Source of the DNA: Smittium mucronatum
Lineage: Eukaryota; Kickxellomycota; Harpellomycetes; Harpellales; Legeriomycetaceae
Reading direction: 5' to 3'
Assembly (NCBI GenBank): GCA_001953115.1
Contig: LSSL01001550.1
Coordinates: 8,619-23,211 of the forward strand
DNA: 14,593 bases
The stretch's first letter is position 1; every line of letters begins with the position of its first letter. A program made the position numbers and the translations under genes. This document shows, in pieces, positions 1 to 8,978 of this stretch. The notes beneath the pieces were generated by a model that saw nothing but the letters and a program-made list of their open reading frames with translations, searched no databases and was not told the origin of the DNA.

Positions 1-554
1 TATATATATATATGACCCTCTTTTATTTAAAATATTTTTTTTTGAGGATAAATAGCCTCCTAAAAAATTTAAAAAACATATTTTATTTACTTAAACATAA
101 TCTTTGTCTATTAGTATCGAGAAAAATTTTTGTGAATTTTTTTTTTTGAGAATATCAATATTTTATAAGAAAATGAACAGATTTTTATTTAAAAACCCTT
201 TTATAATTTAATAATATATTTTTTACAAGTTTAAAATAAAGTGATTATTACTTTCGAGTTATTCAATGGGGACTATTTTGCGATAATAAAATGAAAAACT
301 CTAATTTTTTAACAGAATTTTATTCTGTATCATCATATCCAAGTGACTCAAATTCTTATTCGTGTTAAATAACTGAAAATTCTGAAATTTTTAATGGATG
401 CGAAAGAACAAAAAGAGTGATATTGAAAAAATGGCTAATTAATATATTTATCGCAAAAAAATAAAATGAACTAAAAAATAAAACAATTTCATCTGAATTG
501 GAAATTTATATATTCTCAGTTAAGGTGCTATGAAAAAAAATACATTTATGGAAC
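1..554. other. AT-rich stretch without a recognised gene
   Basis: I recognise no gene here. The window opens with a short (TA)n run at 1-13. Plus-strand positions 246-554 form a frame with fewer stops than such AT-rich DNA should give (TAA near 366 and 462, TGA near 528) and a mixed residue composition. It leads directly into the mariner-type fossil that follows, so it could be 5' flank or an older inserted fragment. Chance is not excluded, because a few such low-stop windows are expected in six frames over 14.6 kb. Confidence 0.3.
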
Positions 555-1340
555 TCTAAACCCTCAAGAATTCGTTTCGTTTTCGGGGGAAAAAAAGATA
601 AACATATTTATATATATCAAATAAATTCTCGATTAGGTTAGTATCCATTTCAAATTATCCATCAACGACGTTATCGGAAATATAAAATCGATAGGGAGAT
701 ATTGGAATTCATATTTCAAAGTCAAAAATAAAAAGAATAATTATGAAAATCGGATACAATAGATGATTAATGATGATAATTACAATGAAAAGGGACAGAA
801 ACAGAGTGTTAAACAATATGCGAAATTCCGTAAATATTTCATTAGTATCCGATCATAACTTAACATTTTTAGATGATTCAGGTATAAATATTCATTTGAA
901 TAGATCATAAAAATAATCCAATATAGACACAAAGGCTGCAATTATTTTTCCTTGAAATAGATACAAATATATATATATATATATATATATTTTGAAATAT
1001 TTATAAATGGAATAATTCTCAATATAGTTAGTAGATATATATTTAATGTTACCTCGTTATATACCTTTTTAAGCGATAATTTACATCCTAGAATAGGAAA
1101 TATGAAGAAAAAAATATTGAAAAATGCTGCAATACATTGAATTAATTAACTATGAATATATTTTTTTCATCTAAGAATTAAATGAAAAAATTTCCAAATT
1201 ATTCTTCGCAGTTTAGCCCAATAGAAGGGTTATTTTTTGTTTTTAAATCAAGCTATAAATTAATAAATCTGAGAAAAAATTATTAAAAAATTATTGAGGA
1301 ATATGCTCTTATGATTTCTTTAATTTTTTTAGCAATATGA
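555..1340 (+). pseudogene. Degraded Tc1/mariner (IS630-like) transposase
   Basis: This is a remnant of a cut-and-paste transposase of the Tc1/mariner-IS630 superfamily, read over three frames. The first frame (555-640) gives a basic N-terminus. The second (638-910) carries a helix-turn-helix-like segment, ISKSKIKRIIMKIGYNR (713-763), then RDRNRVLNNMR, then NLTFLDDSGINIHLNRS (857-907). The last matches the family's first catalytic aspartate block (usually a [V/F]-[I/L]-D-E-[S/T]-G-F-N-x-H pattern). After an (AT)n run, a third frame has ILKNAAIH (1114-1137) where the family has a DNA-x-H motif, so the second catalytic Asp appears lost. FPNYSSQFSPIEGLFF (1191-1238) then matches the YSPxLNPIE block with the final Glu kept. 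The remnant is shorter than the usual 330-350 residues and has many in-frame stops, so it is certainly inactive. The three landmarks occur in the right order and roughly the right spacing, which makes the family call firm. No terminal repeats or TA duplication could be placed. Confidence 0.8.
967..990. repeat. (AT)12 microsatellite inside the mariner fossil
   Basis: This is an uninterrupted AT dinucleotide run of 24 bases. It sits between the first and second catalytic blocks of the decayed mariner transposase, at the point where the reading frame shifts, so expansion of this run probably post-dates inactivation and may account for the shift. Confidence 0.9.
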
Positions 1341-1965
1341 AAAAAATTTTGAGTTGGTAAAATCCAAAAAACCTTTTTTTTAGTGTGTTCTTAGGGCGTT
1401 TTATAAAAATCAGACTTTGTATATGCATCAAATTTTATAAATTACAAATCAAAGAAATCTTTCTGGGAACGAAATTTTATTTTTAAATATTCACTTCTCT
1501 TAATTGAAAATAAAAAAGATGAATAAAGCAGCAGAGTCCAAGCATGAATTTTAATTTTTAGTTTTTATATGACGGGAATTGATTTGTTTTTTGTGCAAAA
1601 AAATCCACAAATGTTCTTAAATTCAAATAATTGAAATTATTATTCGAAACCTCCATAATTTATTCGATTAAAAACTACAAATTTAAAAAAAAATGTTTAA
1701 AAAATAAAATATCTAATAACATTAAATATAAAACCACAACAAAATATTTATCATAATTCTAAGTGGCCTTTTTTTGGTCAGTTAAAATAAATATTTTATC
1801 GATTTAACTTTAGGCTAAACCAAAAAACTTAGTAGAAACTCATGAAATGTAAAAATGATATCTATTTTTATTTTCAGCATTTTATTTTCAGAAAACCTCA
1901 TTTCAAAAAAATATATATCTTGAAATTTATTATCGTACTTTTATATATATATATGTTTTAGTATA

Positions 1966-2055
1966 GTGGGAAATCGGATTTATCTAAATGAGAGATTGGC
2001 TTTATTAAATTTGGATATTAGCTTTATTAAAATGCGAAATTGGATTTATTTAGTT
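1966..2055. repeat. Four imperfect tandem units of about 22 bp
   Basis: Four successive units each read as a purine-rich lead, then a GGATTTAT- or GCTTTATT-like core, then AAAT or AGTT: 1966-1989, 1990-2012, 2013-2033 and 2034-2055. The second and third units share the core GCTTTATTAAA. The first and fourth share GGATTTAT. Unit lengths are 21-24 bases. This is a short minisatellite-like array with no coding frame visible across it. Confidence 0.6.
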
Positions 2056-2288
2056 GGTGCAAAGATTTTATGTTTTGTAAATAAGGTTTAATAAAAACGG
2101 AAAATACTGTAAATTAAAATCGATATAAAATGATAATGATATATCTAAAATATATTAAAATTATATGAAGCAAATCTTTAAAATTTATTTTTATTTTTTG
2201 AAGTTCTACTGAAACCACCAAAGTATTAGTTTTTTATTTAACATGAACTCGTTTGTAAATAAAAAGTCAAAACAAATAATATAAGTTA

Positions 2289-2395
2289 CATTGTTTTAAA
2301 TACTCCCAAAATTTATTTATTTCGCACAAAACCTTCTTTTATGCAATTAACAACATTTATATCACAAATTTTAAATACTAACACGAATATCCAGT
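2289..2395 (-). repeat. Left arm of a diverged inverted-repeat pair
   Basis: Read on the minus strand, this segment matches 4136-4242 on the plus strand. The best-conserved blocks are CATAAAAGAAGG (plus-strand complement at 2332-2343) and TTTTGGGAGTGTTTAAAACA, which differs by one base in this copy. The match fades on both sides. The arms are about 1.74 kb apart. They could be the ends of a decayed element or two opposite copies of one dispersed repeat. Confidence 0.6.
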
Positions 2396-2513
2396 AATTT
2401 TGGCCTTCAATTGTGCTAAAAACGCTATGTATTTTTTATAAGGAACTTATTTTGTGAAAAATTTCGAAATACTTATGATATTTTTTCCGTAACCAAAGCA
2501 GAATTGTTACAGT

Positions 2514-2527
2514 GACCCTAGTGGGTC
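2514..2527. repeat. GC-rich palindrome GACCC-TAGT-GGGTC
   Basis: This is a perfect 5-bp stem with a 4-base loop, conspicuous because it is one of the few G+C-rich spots in its neighbourhood. There is no gene or T-run in position to make it a terminator. It may be incidental. Confidence 0.5.
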
Positions 2528-3261
2528 GAAATGGAATTGGTTAAATTTTTTATTAGTATTTTTTACAAATTTTTGACTTTAATAAGTTTCATAAAAAAAT
2601 TAGAAAATCAAAACTTATGATCTTGCTTTTAGACTGTAATTTGCTTTATCAATATTAAAATATATCTTATTAATTTACTCGTTTAATGTGAATTTTAAAG
2701 ATAAATACTTCACTAATAACCATCATAATTTAAATTTTTTAATCATCATTTGCAAAAGCTGATCCTTACAAGTTCCATTTTGTGATAAAAAATGGCTATA
2801 TATAAAAAATTTTATCTTTGCATAATACTAGATGTCTAAATACGATTATTAGTGCAGAATTAAATAAATTCATAGTTGAAAATGGTATATATTAGCGATT
2901 TATTTATATTTTTAATGCGAAAATAGAGTAAATTTCTATCATTTTGTAAAATGAGTTCATGATACTTTTCTAAAAAATTCGATCAACCTCCATAAATCTT
3001 AAACTTTAAGTAAAACTAGAGCATCTAGTGGAAATTAAAATTTTTTATACTAAACAATCGAAGAATAAATAAGAAGTTAAATATAAGCTTTATAGATGTT
3101 ATGTTGTAATTGGGACAAAATAGTTATATTTTTGAGGTGTGTTATTGTTTGAAAGCCGTTTATAATAGCCAATTTTAACCAATTCCTTGACCCAGACTGA
3201 AGTAAAAAATATATGAAAGATATAAATACAAAATATATTGAATGTATAGGATGGGTAAACT

Positions 3262-3650
3262 GAGTACACAAATTTTGATGATGAAATTAAATCCAAGAGA
3301 GTATTTATATCACTTTTTACTTAGCTATTAACAATAAAACACAATCTGGCGATTTTTGACAATTCAACTCGTTTTTACTATAAGTTAACCTAGAAACCCA
3401 TTAAAAAAAGTAAAACATAAATTATATGACTTGATATTTTTTGTTGAAGTTATTTTTATGATTTAAAATTCCAAATAATACAAACTAATCTGATTTTTAA
3501 GCGCCTTTATCTCTACATCATATGAATTGGATATAAAGATCAGTAGGTTGAAGTTGGGGAATTAAACCTGTTACAAGAATTTATTTTACCGTATATATGG
3601 GTGAATCTTTTTGAATTCAGACTTTTCTTGTCTAAAGACAACGCTTTCTA
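3262..3650 (+). pseudogene. Unidentified coding-like relic
   Basis: Two neighbouring plus-strand pieces have fewer stops and a more protein-like residue mix than their surroundings. The first (3262-3415) includes TEYTNFDDEIKSKRVF and NLAIFDNSTRFYYKLT. The second (about 3498-3650) includes FISTSYELDIKISRLKLG and, after a frame change, GELNLLQEFILPYIWV. I do not recognise a family. Given the mobile-element fossils around it, a further transposon remnant is the likeliest origin, but chance cannot be excluded. Confidence 0.3.
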
Positions 3651-4074
3651 AATTTTTATTTGTATTTTAAGGGTGTGTAAATATATATTCTAGCCAATAA
3701 CTTTTATAATACTTAGCTTTCAATAATTATATCATTCAATTTATTAAAAATTAAAAATCCTATATCGTTTATATACCCATTCATTTGATAATCAAGCAAA
3801 ATTACTACTAGTTTCCAACATCATAATTTGGAAAGTAGTAAAATTTCAATATCAAAAGTATCCGCTTTTTAAGAGGATATCACATACTATTTGATAAATT
3901 TAATTAAAATAAAATTACAAATTATAACCTAAATTAATTAAAATATATTGGATAATAATTTTATTATTAAAAATATTTCATTTTTTTGTTATCCAATAAT
4001 CTTATAGTTTTAATGTGGAAATATTTCCAACCTGAGAATTTAGCAAAGATTTTACGTTAAATTAAATTGTCTAA
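3651..4074. other. AT-rich spacer
   Basis: Nothing coding is recognised here. It contains a 10-bp inverted repeat, TATTGGATAA (3946-3955) with its complement at 3989-3998, enclosing a 33-base AT-rich loop. Confidence 0.6.
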
Positions 4075-4330
4075 AAGGGAAACTTCCACTTATAGCTGAA
4101 AGTTAAAAATATATTAAAAAAATAGCTAAGTTTTTATTGGATGTTTGTTTTGGTATTAAAAAAAGTAAATTTAATGGCGATAATTACATAAAAGAAGGCG
4201 ATTTGTGAAATAGTTTAATTTTTGGGAGTGTTTAAAACAATGCCTCATAATATGAATCATGACTACAGATAATAATACAGAATTATTAGCGAGCGTGCAA
4301 AAATTTGAACGAAAATATCTAGGACTCTTT
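4075..4330 (+). pseudogene. Unidentified coding-like relic overlapping the right inverted-repeat arm
   Basis: One plus-strand frame reads with interrupting stops through pieces such as LSFYWMFVLVLKKVNLMAII, KKAICEIV and FKTMPHNMNHDYR. The inverted copy at 2289-2395, read on the minus strand, gives a related piece with KKVLCEI followed by KFWEYLKQC. Two copies that share a readable segment make a dispersed element with a coding part plausible. I cannot name the family. Confidence 0.3.
4136..4242 (+). repeat. Right arm of a diverged inverted-repeat pair
   Basis: This is the counterpart of 2289-2395, read in the opposite direction. Conserved blocks are CATAAAAGAAGG at 4188-4199 and the GGGAG/GTTTAAAACAATG block ending at 4242. 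Similarity outside these limits is too weak to define ends. No target-site duplication was seen. Confidence 0.6.
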
Positions 4331-5130
4331 TTTTTTTATTACTCGAAAAACGCACTAGCTTCATACACATATTTACATTAAAGCCTAAAAAAATTACATT
4401 TTTTAAGGGTGATAAGTTCTTATTCTCAATAAAATGCAATAAATTTTTTTATAAAAAATATTTCTCCCATCCCACTTATTAGTATGTTTCAATGGTCAGC
4501 CGGATTGATTATGACTCAACCTAAGATTTTGATTTTTTTTGCTTTACCCCCTATCTCTTTATTAAATGAACTATTAACAACTAAATATAAATATTTTAAC
4601 CACGAAATTCGAAGATATATTCGAATTATTTATTTTATTTTACGAGGATAAAGGGATTATAAAATATATGGAATTTATAAAGAAATAATCTAGAGCTCAA
4701 AACCTCCAATTCGGAAAAAACCTCCCATTATATAATGAATATGAATTCGTAAAATAAACAAGAAAATATTTTAAATGTGTTTATTTCATACTATTTTTTT
4801 AATTAAAACTCGCCTGAGACTCGCTTTAAGTAATAAATGACTTATTTAATCAATATAAATTGATTAATGAAAGAATTTGATAGTATTTTTCAATTATATG
4901 TTTAAAGTGATTCGTTTTTTACATATTCATAAAATTATATTCCAAATATTATCAATTTTTATCATCACGATTTTTTATTAGGTTTTATTTAATAATAAAA
5001 ACCTTTCAAAAACAATAATTTATGTCTGGGGAGCCCCAAAATTTAAAAATAATCACTGATATGATATATATTAGAGTGAAAAAATATACTCATAATCTAA
5101 TATTTGTAAAAAAAAATACACTGTAAAGAA
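4331..5130. other. AT-rich spacer
   Basis: I see no gene, recognised repeat or structured RNA in this stretch. The G+C-rich spot near 5025-5040 contains a small GGGG/CCCC hairpin, too short to interpret. Confidence 0.5.
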
Positions 5131-5330
5131 AAAATGAATAGTACAAAGTTGGAATAAGCTCAAATAACTCAGGAAAGCTTACATGTTACATTTAACTACT
5201 GTATAATTCCACGTGGCTAAAAATAAAAAATAAATTAGAGGAAGATTTTGCTATTTTGACTAATAAAATTTCGAGCTTCATAAATCTATAATTCAAAACG
5301 CAACAGAAAGCATAATTTGGTATTTTTTTT
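5131..5330 (+). pseudogene. Weak coding-like stretch, unidentified
   Basis: A plus-strand frame opens with an ATG at 5133 (MNSTKLE, then a stop) and continues with AQITQESLHVTFNYCIIPRG. After several stops, a neighbouring segment reads KLEEDFAILTNKISSFINL. The mix of charged and polar residues is unlike the surrounding low-complexity sequence, but it is short, interrupted and matches no family I know. It may be a relic or chance. Confidence 0.2.
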
Positions 5331-5601
5331 TAATTTTCGCGAAAATTTTTCTTATGATAGGTTTTTCTTAACTGAAAAAAATCACTGAAAAAAAAATTGG
5401 ATTTTTTAAAGCTTTATTATTTAATTACTCAAATATAGAAACCTATTTATTTTTTAAATATTATAAACATTTGAGGTTTATTAAATTCATAATTAACAGA
5501 GCATAATATTTTTTTTTGCTTTTTAAACATAGTCAATCCTCACCTATTGCTTTTTTTATATAAGCGTATTATTAAACCAGATTTACTAGTACTCATTTTT
5601 T

Positions 5602-5961
5602 TTAGTTTCCTGATATTAAAAATACATATTGACACGCTAACTGCTGGCGTTCTGATTCTTCCTTCTTATCTCTAAATATATATAAGCATTTTTTTATAAA
5701 TATTAACACTTCTGGAGATATTCTAAGTCGGCTCACGACTATACTTTCTTTGGACGGTTCATGCTGTAAATTTCTATATAGTCGCACTAATGATTTATTC
5801 ACGAGAGAATATAACTCAGTGGTCTTCACCTTATTCATCAGATCTATTAAAAAAATTTCATACCCATTCTTCCTCAACACTTCCTCTATCAGGATAATTA
5901 ACTTAATAATCTCCTCTAAAAATTAGGTACTAAATACTTTATTATCTACGAAACATATCAT
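5602..5961 (-). pseudogene. Unrecognised protein-coding relic with a single internal stop
   Basis: A minus-strand frame starts with an ATG at 5961-5959, meets a TAA at 5925-5923 after 12 codons, and then stays open for 106 codons to a stop at 5604-5602. The product is well mixed in charged and hydrophobic residues. Segments include VLRKNGYEIFLIDLMNKV, SLVRLYRNLQHEPSKES and SRLRISPEVLIFIKKCLYIF, and it ends with a polar RDKKEESERQQLA stretch. Local G+C is clearly above the flanks. No signal peptide, transmembrane segment or known motif is evident, and I do not recognise the family. The open part alone lacks an early ATG, so this is either a recently broken gene, an exon-like fragment or the end of a longer decayed element. 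It is the least decayed coding-like stretch in the window. Confidence 0.45.
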
Positions 5962-7030
5962 GGTGTAGTGTTCCAGACTACCCGTATTACTCAACTACGT
6001 TTTTTGAGATGTTATATTTTAACCAATTTTATAAGACTAAGTTCGATAAGACACCTATAATCTTATTTAAGATGTTTTTTTTTGCTAGATTTATCATTAA
6101 ATGCATATAATTATGTAAAATTAGAGGCTAGTAAATTGTAGTAAAGATAATGCAATAAATTAAAAATAATATTTTTCTTCTGCTAAAGCCGCTGGAATTA
6201 AACCTTATTTATGATTCGAACCTCATATATCAAAAATAATTAGTAGAGATATAATAGCCATGTATAAAGTGAATTGGGAGTGATTTACTTCTTTAACAAT
6301 TTTTAATCAGCTTTTAATCATGATCGGAAATATTTTAATTTCAAAATTCTCACTCAAATCAGTATCATGACAATACATTGAAACATTATTTTGGTTTACA
6401 AGAAAAAATGAAAATGAAATCTTCTTATTTTATAAAAATATAAAATAGTTAACACAATAATATCTTTTTGTATTTTTATTGGAGGATAATATTTTTATTT
6501 AATAATATCCGAATTGCTTGTTCTTATTTTATTTATGTTTAATTATTCGGATATTTAAATGCAGTATATATTTTTTATGTAGACTTGATCCTTTATTTAT
6601 GGACTTCATTTTTGTATGGATTGATATGATTCTATAAAAACATTTGATTTTTAAATAAGAGATTTGAATATTAAAATATTGATAGATTAATTTTGATTTT
6701 TTTGTCGAATTTGGATAAAAAAGACATCACTAAAAATGAAAAGGTTTATAACTAGAAAATAAAACAAATTAATACAACAAAAAAACCCCCTATGAGTACC
6801 ACAAAATATAAACTAAGAAACCAAATTAGCGAACCAAATAATAATAAAAAAAGGAAATTTGGAAATAGATAACTTAGCAAATACAGCGCTCTGATAATAA
6901 GATCGCTGAATAAAGTATTCAATTCCAAGCTCAATAACTAACCGCTGATTACTAATAAACATAGTATCTATAAAAATATCCATTTGAAATAAAAAAACAA
7001 CTTTATTTATATATTCATCTGAATTTTAAG
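5962..7030. other. AT-rich spacer
   Basis: No gene is recognised. A 60-codon hydrophobic minus-strand frame (6934-6752) has no ATG start and consists of Leu/Phe/Ile runs expected from A-rich plus-strand DNA, so I do not call it. A short plus-strand piece near 6178-6210 reads FSSAKAAGIKPYL and ends in a stop. It is too short to interpret. Confidence 0.5.
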
Positions 7031-7049
7031 CCTCCCCCCCTTTTTTTTT
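7031..7049. other. Polypyrimidine tract next to the long inverted repeat
   Basis: This is a run of C then T residues (CCTCCCCCCC followed by nine T), which on the minus strand is a polypurine tract. It lies 27 bases outside the left arm of the long inverted repeat. The longest G/C homopolymer in the window is here. Its meaning is unknown. Confidence 0.6.
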
Positions 7050-7076
7050 AGAAGTGCAGATTTAGTATAAGTATAA

Positions 7077-7501
7077 CTCTATAAAAATTAAAATTAAATT
7101 ATATTGAACTTGATTTAGGCAAATTTGAATAAATTCAATGAAAATTTGGATATCCCGAGGATTTTTTAAATAAAATTATATATTCAATCGTATTCAGTAG
7201 CATATTATTAAATATCAAGGGTAACAAATGTTACATAGGATAATGAATTTTTATTCGGCATGAAGTATCTGGATATATCTTAAATTTATAACCAAAATAT
7301 GTAAGCGAAATTTTAAATGATTAACTTTATAGGAAATAGAATACACAATTATATAGCTGATAATTAAATTTTATATTAAAACAATATAAAATTAATTTAT
7401 GTATGTCGTGAAAATTTTTTATTTTTAAATTATAAGATATTAAAATAAAGAATATAAAGATAAATTATCACTTTTAATTTATATTAAATCAAACAAAATA
7501 A
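7077..7501 (+). repeat. Left arm of the long inverted repeat
   Basis: This arm pairs with 9368-9793. The outer 230 bases are nearly identical to the complement of the right arm, including blocks such as GGATAATGAAT and CATGAAGTATCTGGATATAT. Similarity falls toward the inside and is lost near 7501. Read as protein, both arms share stops at the same places, which suggests the repeat is non-coding. Confidence 0.85.
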
Positions 7502-7831
7502 ACCCAAAAGAATAAATAGCATGAGATATATTCGTTCAAACTGTATTTAGAAAATAATTATATTTCACTATTTTTAAAAATTAGTTTATTGCAATCATGG
7601 GTTATATTATACATCTTCATTTATTCCAAAATCAAACTTTTTTAAGAAAAAAACTCGTTTATCGAAATATTTTATTGTCGAAAAAATAATTCCTTTTTAG
7701 TAAAAAATTTAATCTTTCAAAAAAGAAAAAAGGAAAAAGGAATTGTTTTTCAAAAAAAAACAAACATTATACGTGCATTTTCCAAAAATATTCTATAATT
7801 TCTGTAAAAATATAATTAATTTTAAGTTATT

Positions 7832-8370
7832 CTGGAAATTAATTGCAAATTAGGTCATCCAGGGATCAAGAAAGCTTTGAAAAATATTTAGGTGATTTTT
7901 TATGGACCTAATCATGATTTTGTTGTAAAATTTGCGCACAATTTTCCACATTTCCAAAAAGTATATTCTTATTTCCTCTAGTTTGTGAAAAGGAAATCGA
8001 AAGGATCGAGCTAGACCTTATTGATACTAGAAGCACACCAAGTTGAAAATTCAACTATATTTTTCATTAAGTTGATCATTACAGCCATCTTAATTGGGTG
8101 GCTCCTCTAATAGTTAAATCAGACCACAAATTCTTATACACTATTAAAATTTTCATATTTATATTCTCTATTACACCCAAATTAATCCAGGTATATAATG
8201 AGAAATAATTTTAGAACAAATTTTTTTAAAATTTTTTTCATCGATTGGCAAGAAATAACCCTTTATTCATCACACCAATGAAATTTCAAAGAGGATTAAT
8301 AGTCAAACAGACCCATAAAACCCTATACTGTAGAATAAATAATATATTGGAAGGAAAATTAAATAAATAA
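7832..8370 (+). pseudogene. Degraded retroviral/Ty3-type integrase (KRBA2-like), zinc-binding domain and core
   Basis: The first frame (7832-7981) reads LGHPGIKKALKNI, a stop, then VIFYGPNHDFVVKFAHNFPH. This follows the integrase HHCC domain (GHxG...I...FYxP...V..FV..C..C), with both zinc cysteines replaced by Phe. A frameshift leads to the core frame (7993-8370): IERIELDLIDTRSTPS, VDHYSHLNWVAPLIVKSD, then a region ending RINNILEGKLNK. DLIDxRxxP followed by a VDHxS block is typical of the KRBA2-like group of gypsy-related integrases. The first catalytic Asp (in DLID) is kept. The position of the second reads YNEK instead of DNG, and the QGxVER block with the third reads RGLIVKQT, so both other acidic residues are gone. 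At least five in-frame stops confirm a pseudogene. It lies between two long inverted-repeat arms. Confidence 0.85.
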
Positions 8371-8605
8371 AAAAAAAAAAATTTAGCTAATTTATTTAAA
8401 TTTTGCATAAAAATATTATTTAGTTTATTAATTATTAAATAATTTAAATTTAAAAAAACTTTTTTATTGAATATTATAATTAATAAAATATTGACCTATT
8501 TTTGGTACGTTATTAACCTTTAAAAAATCAAGTGAATAAAAATGGCCCCTTTTAAAGCCGTATAATTACAAGAAGCTTGTATATTAATATATATTTTGTC
8601 TCATA

Positions 8606-8764
8606 ATGCTTGTCTGTCCAAAATATTCCCTTTTTTCACCGGAAAAACTAATTTTAAATAAAGGGGTTGGATTGATTACTAAAAATATATATTCTGAAAA
8701 TCAAAGTTTAAATGGAGCTGATATTAATCAAGTTTTATCTGGGGTATCTAATTCAAATAATTAA
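8606..8764 (+). CDS. Short open frame of unknown origin between integrase relics
   Basis: An ATG at 8606 opens 52 codons ending at a TAA near 8762-8764, with no internal stop. The product starts MLVCPKYSLFSPEKLILNKG and ends with a polar, Asn/Ser-rich tail containing LNGADINQVLSGVSN. It has no domain I recognise. It lies downstream of the first integrase relic and upstream of the second, on the same strand, so it could be the eroded 5' part of the second integrase polyprotein. A 52-codon frame can also arise by chance, and it is unlikely to be a functional gene. Confidence 0.25.
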   Translation: MLVCPKYSLFSPEKLILNKGVGLITKNIYSENQSLNGADINQVLSGVSNSNN

Positions 8765-8770
8765 AACCCA

Positions 8771-8795
8771 TATAATATAATATAATATAATATAA
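8771..8795. repeat. (TATAA)5 microsatellite
   Basis: Five perfect copies of the 5-base unit TATAA lie inside the inverted-repeat-bounded element, just after the short open frame. Confidence 0.9.
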
Positions 8796-8978
8796 GAATC
8801 AATATTATTGAATTCAGTGATATATGGATAATATAATTTATTGTTTCAGAGTTGTTAAAATCAAATCATATTTTAATAAAAACCATAAAAAATAAGGAGT
8901 TATCATAACAAAGTATGTTAGGTAAAAATAATGAAAAGATATTGGTTATATATAGTTAAATTTAAAACACTAAAATAA

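Larger units (their letters stand above)
1341..3261. other. AT-rich spacer without a recognised gene
   Basis: No coding relic was recognised here on either strand. It contains the tandem repeat at 1966-2055, one arm of a diverged inverted-repeat pair (2289-2395), a GC-rich 14-base palindrome (2514-2527) and many A/T homopolymer runs. Two short minus-strand open frames near 3077-3296 lack support: their residues are the Ile/Phe/Tyr-rich mixture that AT-rich DNA gives by chance. Confidence 0.6.

Noticed and set aside
246..554. Low-stop plus-strand frame as an independent gene
   Set aside because: It has three or more stops, no ATG-led segment of useful length and no family resemblance. With six frames in 14.6 kb, a few such stretches are expected by chance.
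3077..3296. Two overlapping minus-strand open frames of 64-65 codons
   Set aside because: They overlap each other in different frames, have Ile/Phe/Tyr-rich composition expected from AT-rich DNA, and show no motif. Frames this short are expected by chance.
6208..6225. GATTCGAACC, resembling a tRNA T-loop on the minus strand
   Set aside because: The bases flanking the loop cannot form a T-stem, and no anticodon arm or acceptor stem is present at the right distance.
6752..6934. A 60-codon hydrophobic minus-strand frame resembling a membrane protein
   Set aside because: It starts at TTG, not ATG, and its Leu/Phe/Ile runs are what A-rich plus-strand sequence gives when read in reverse. No flanking evidence supports it.
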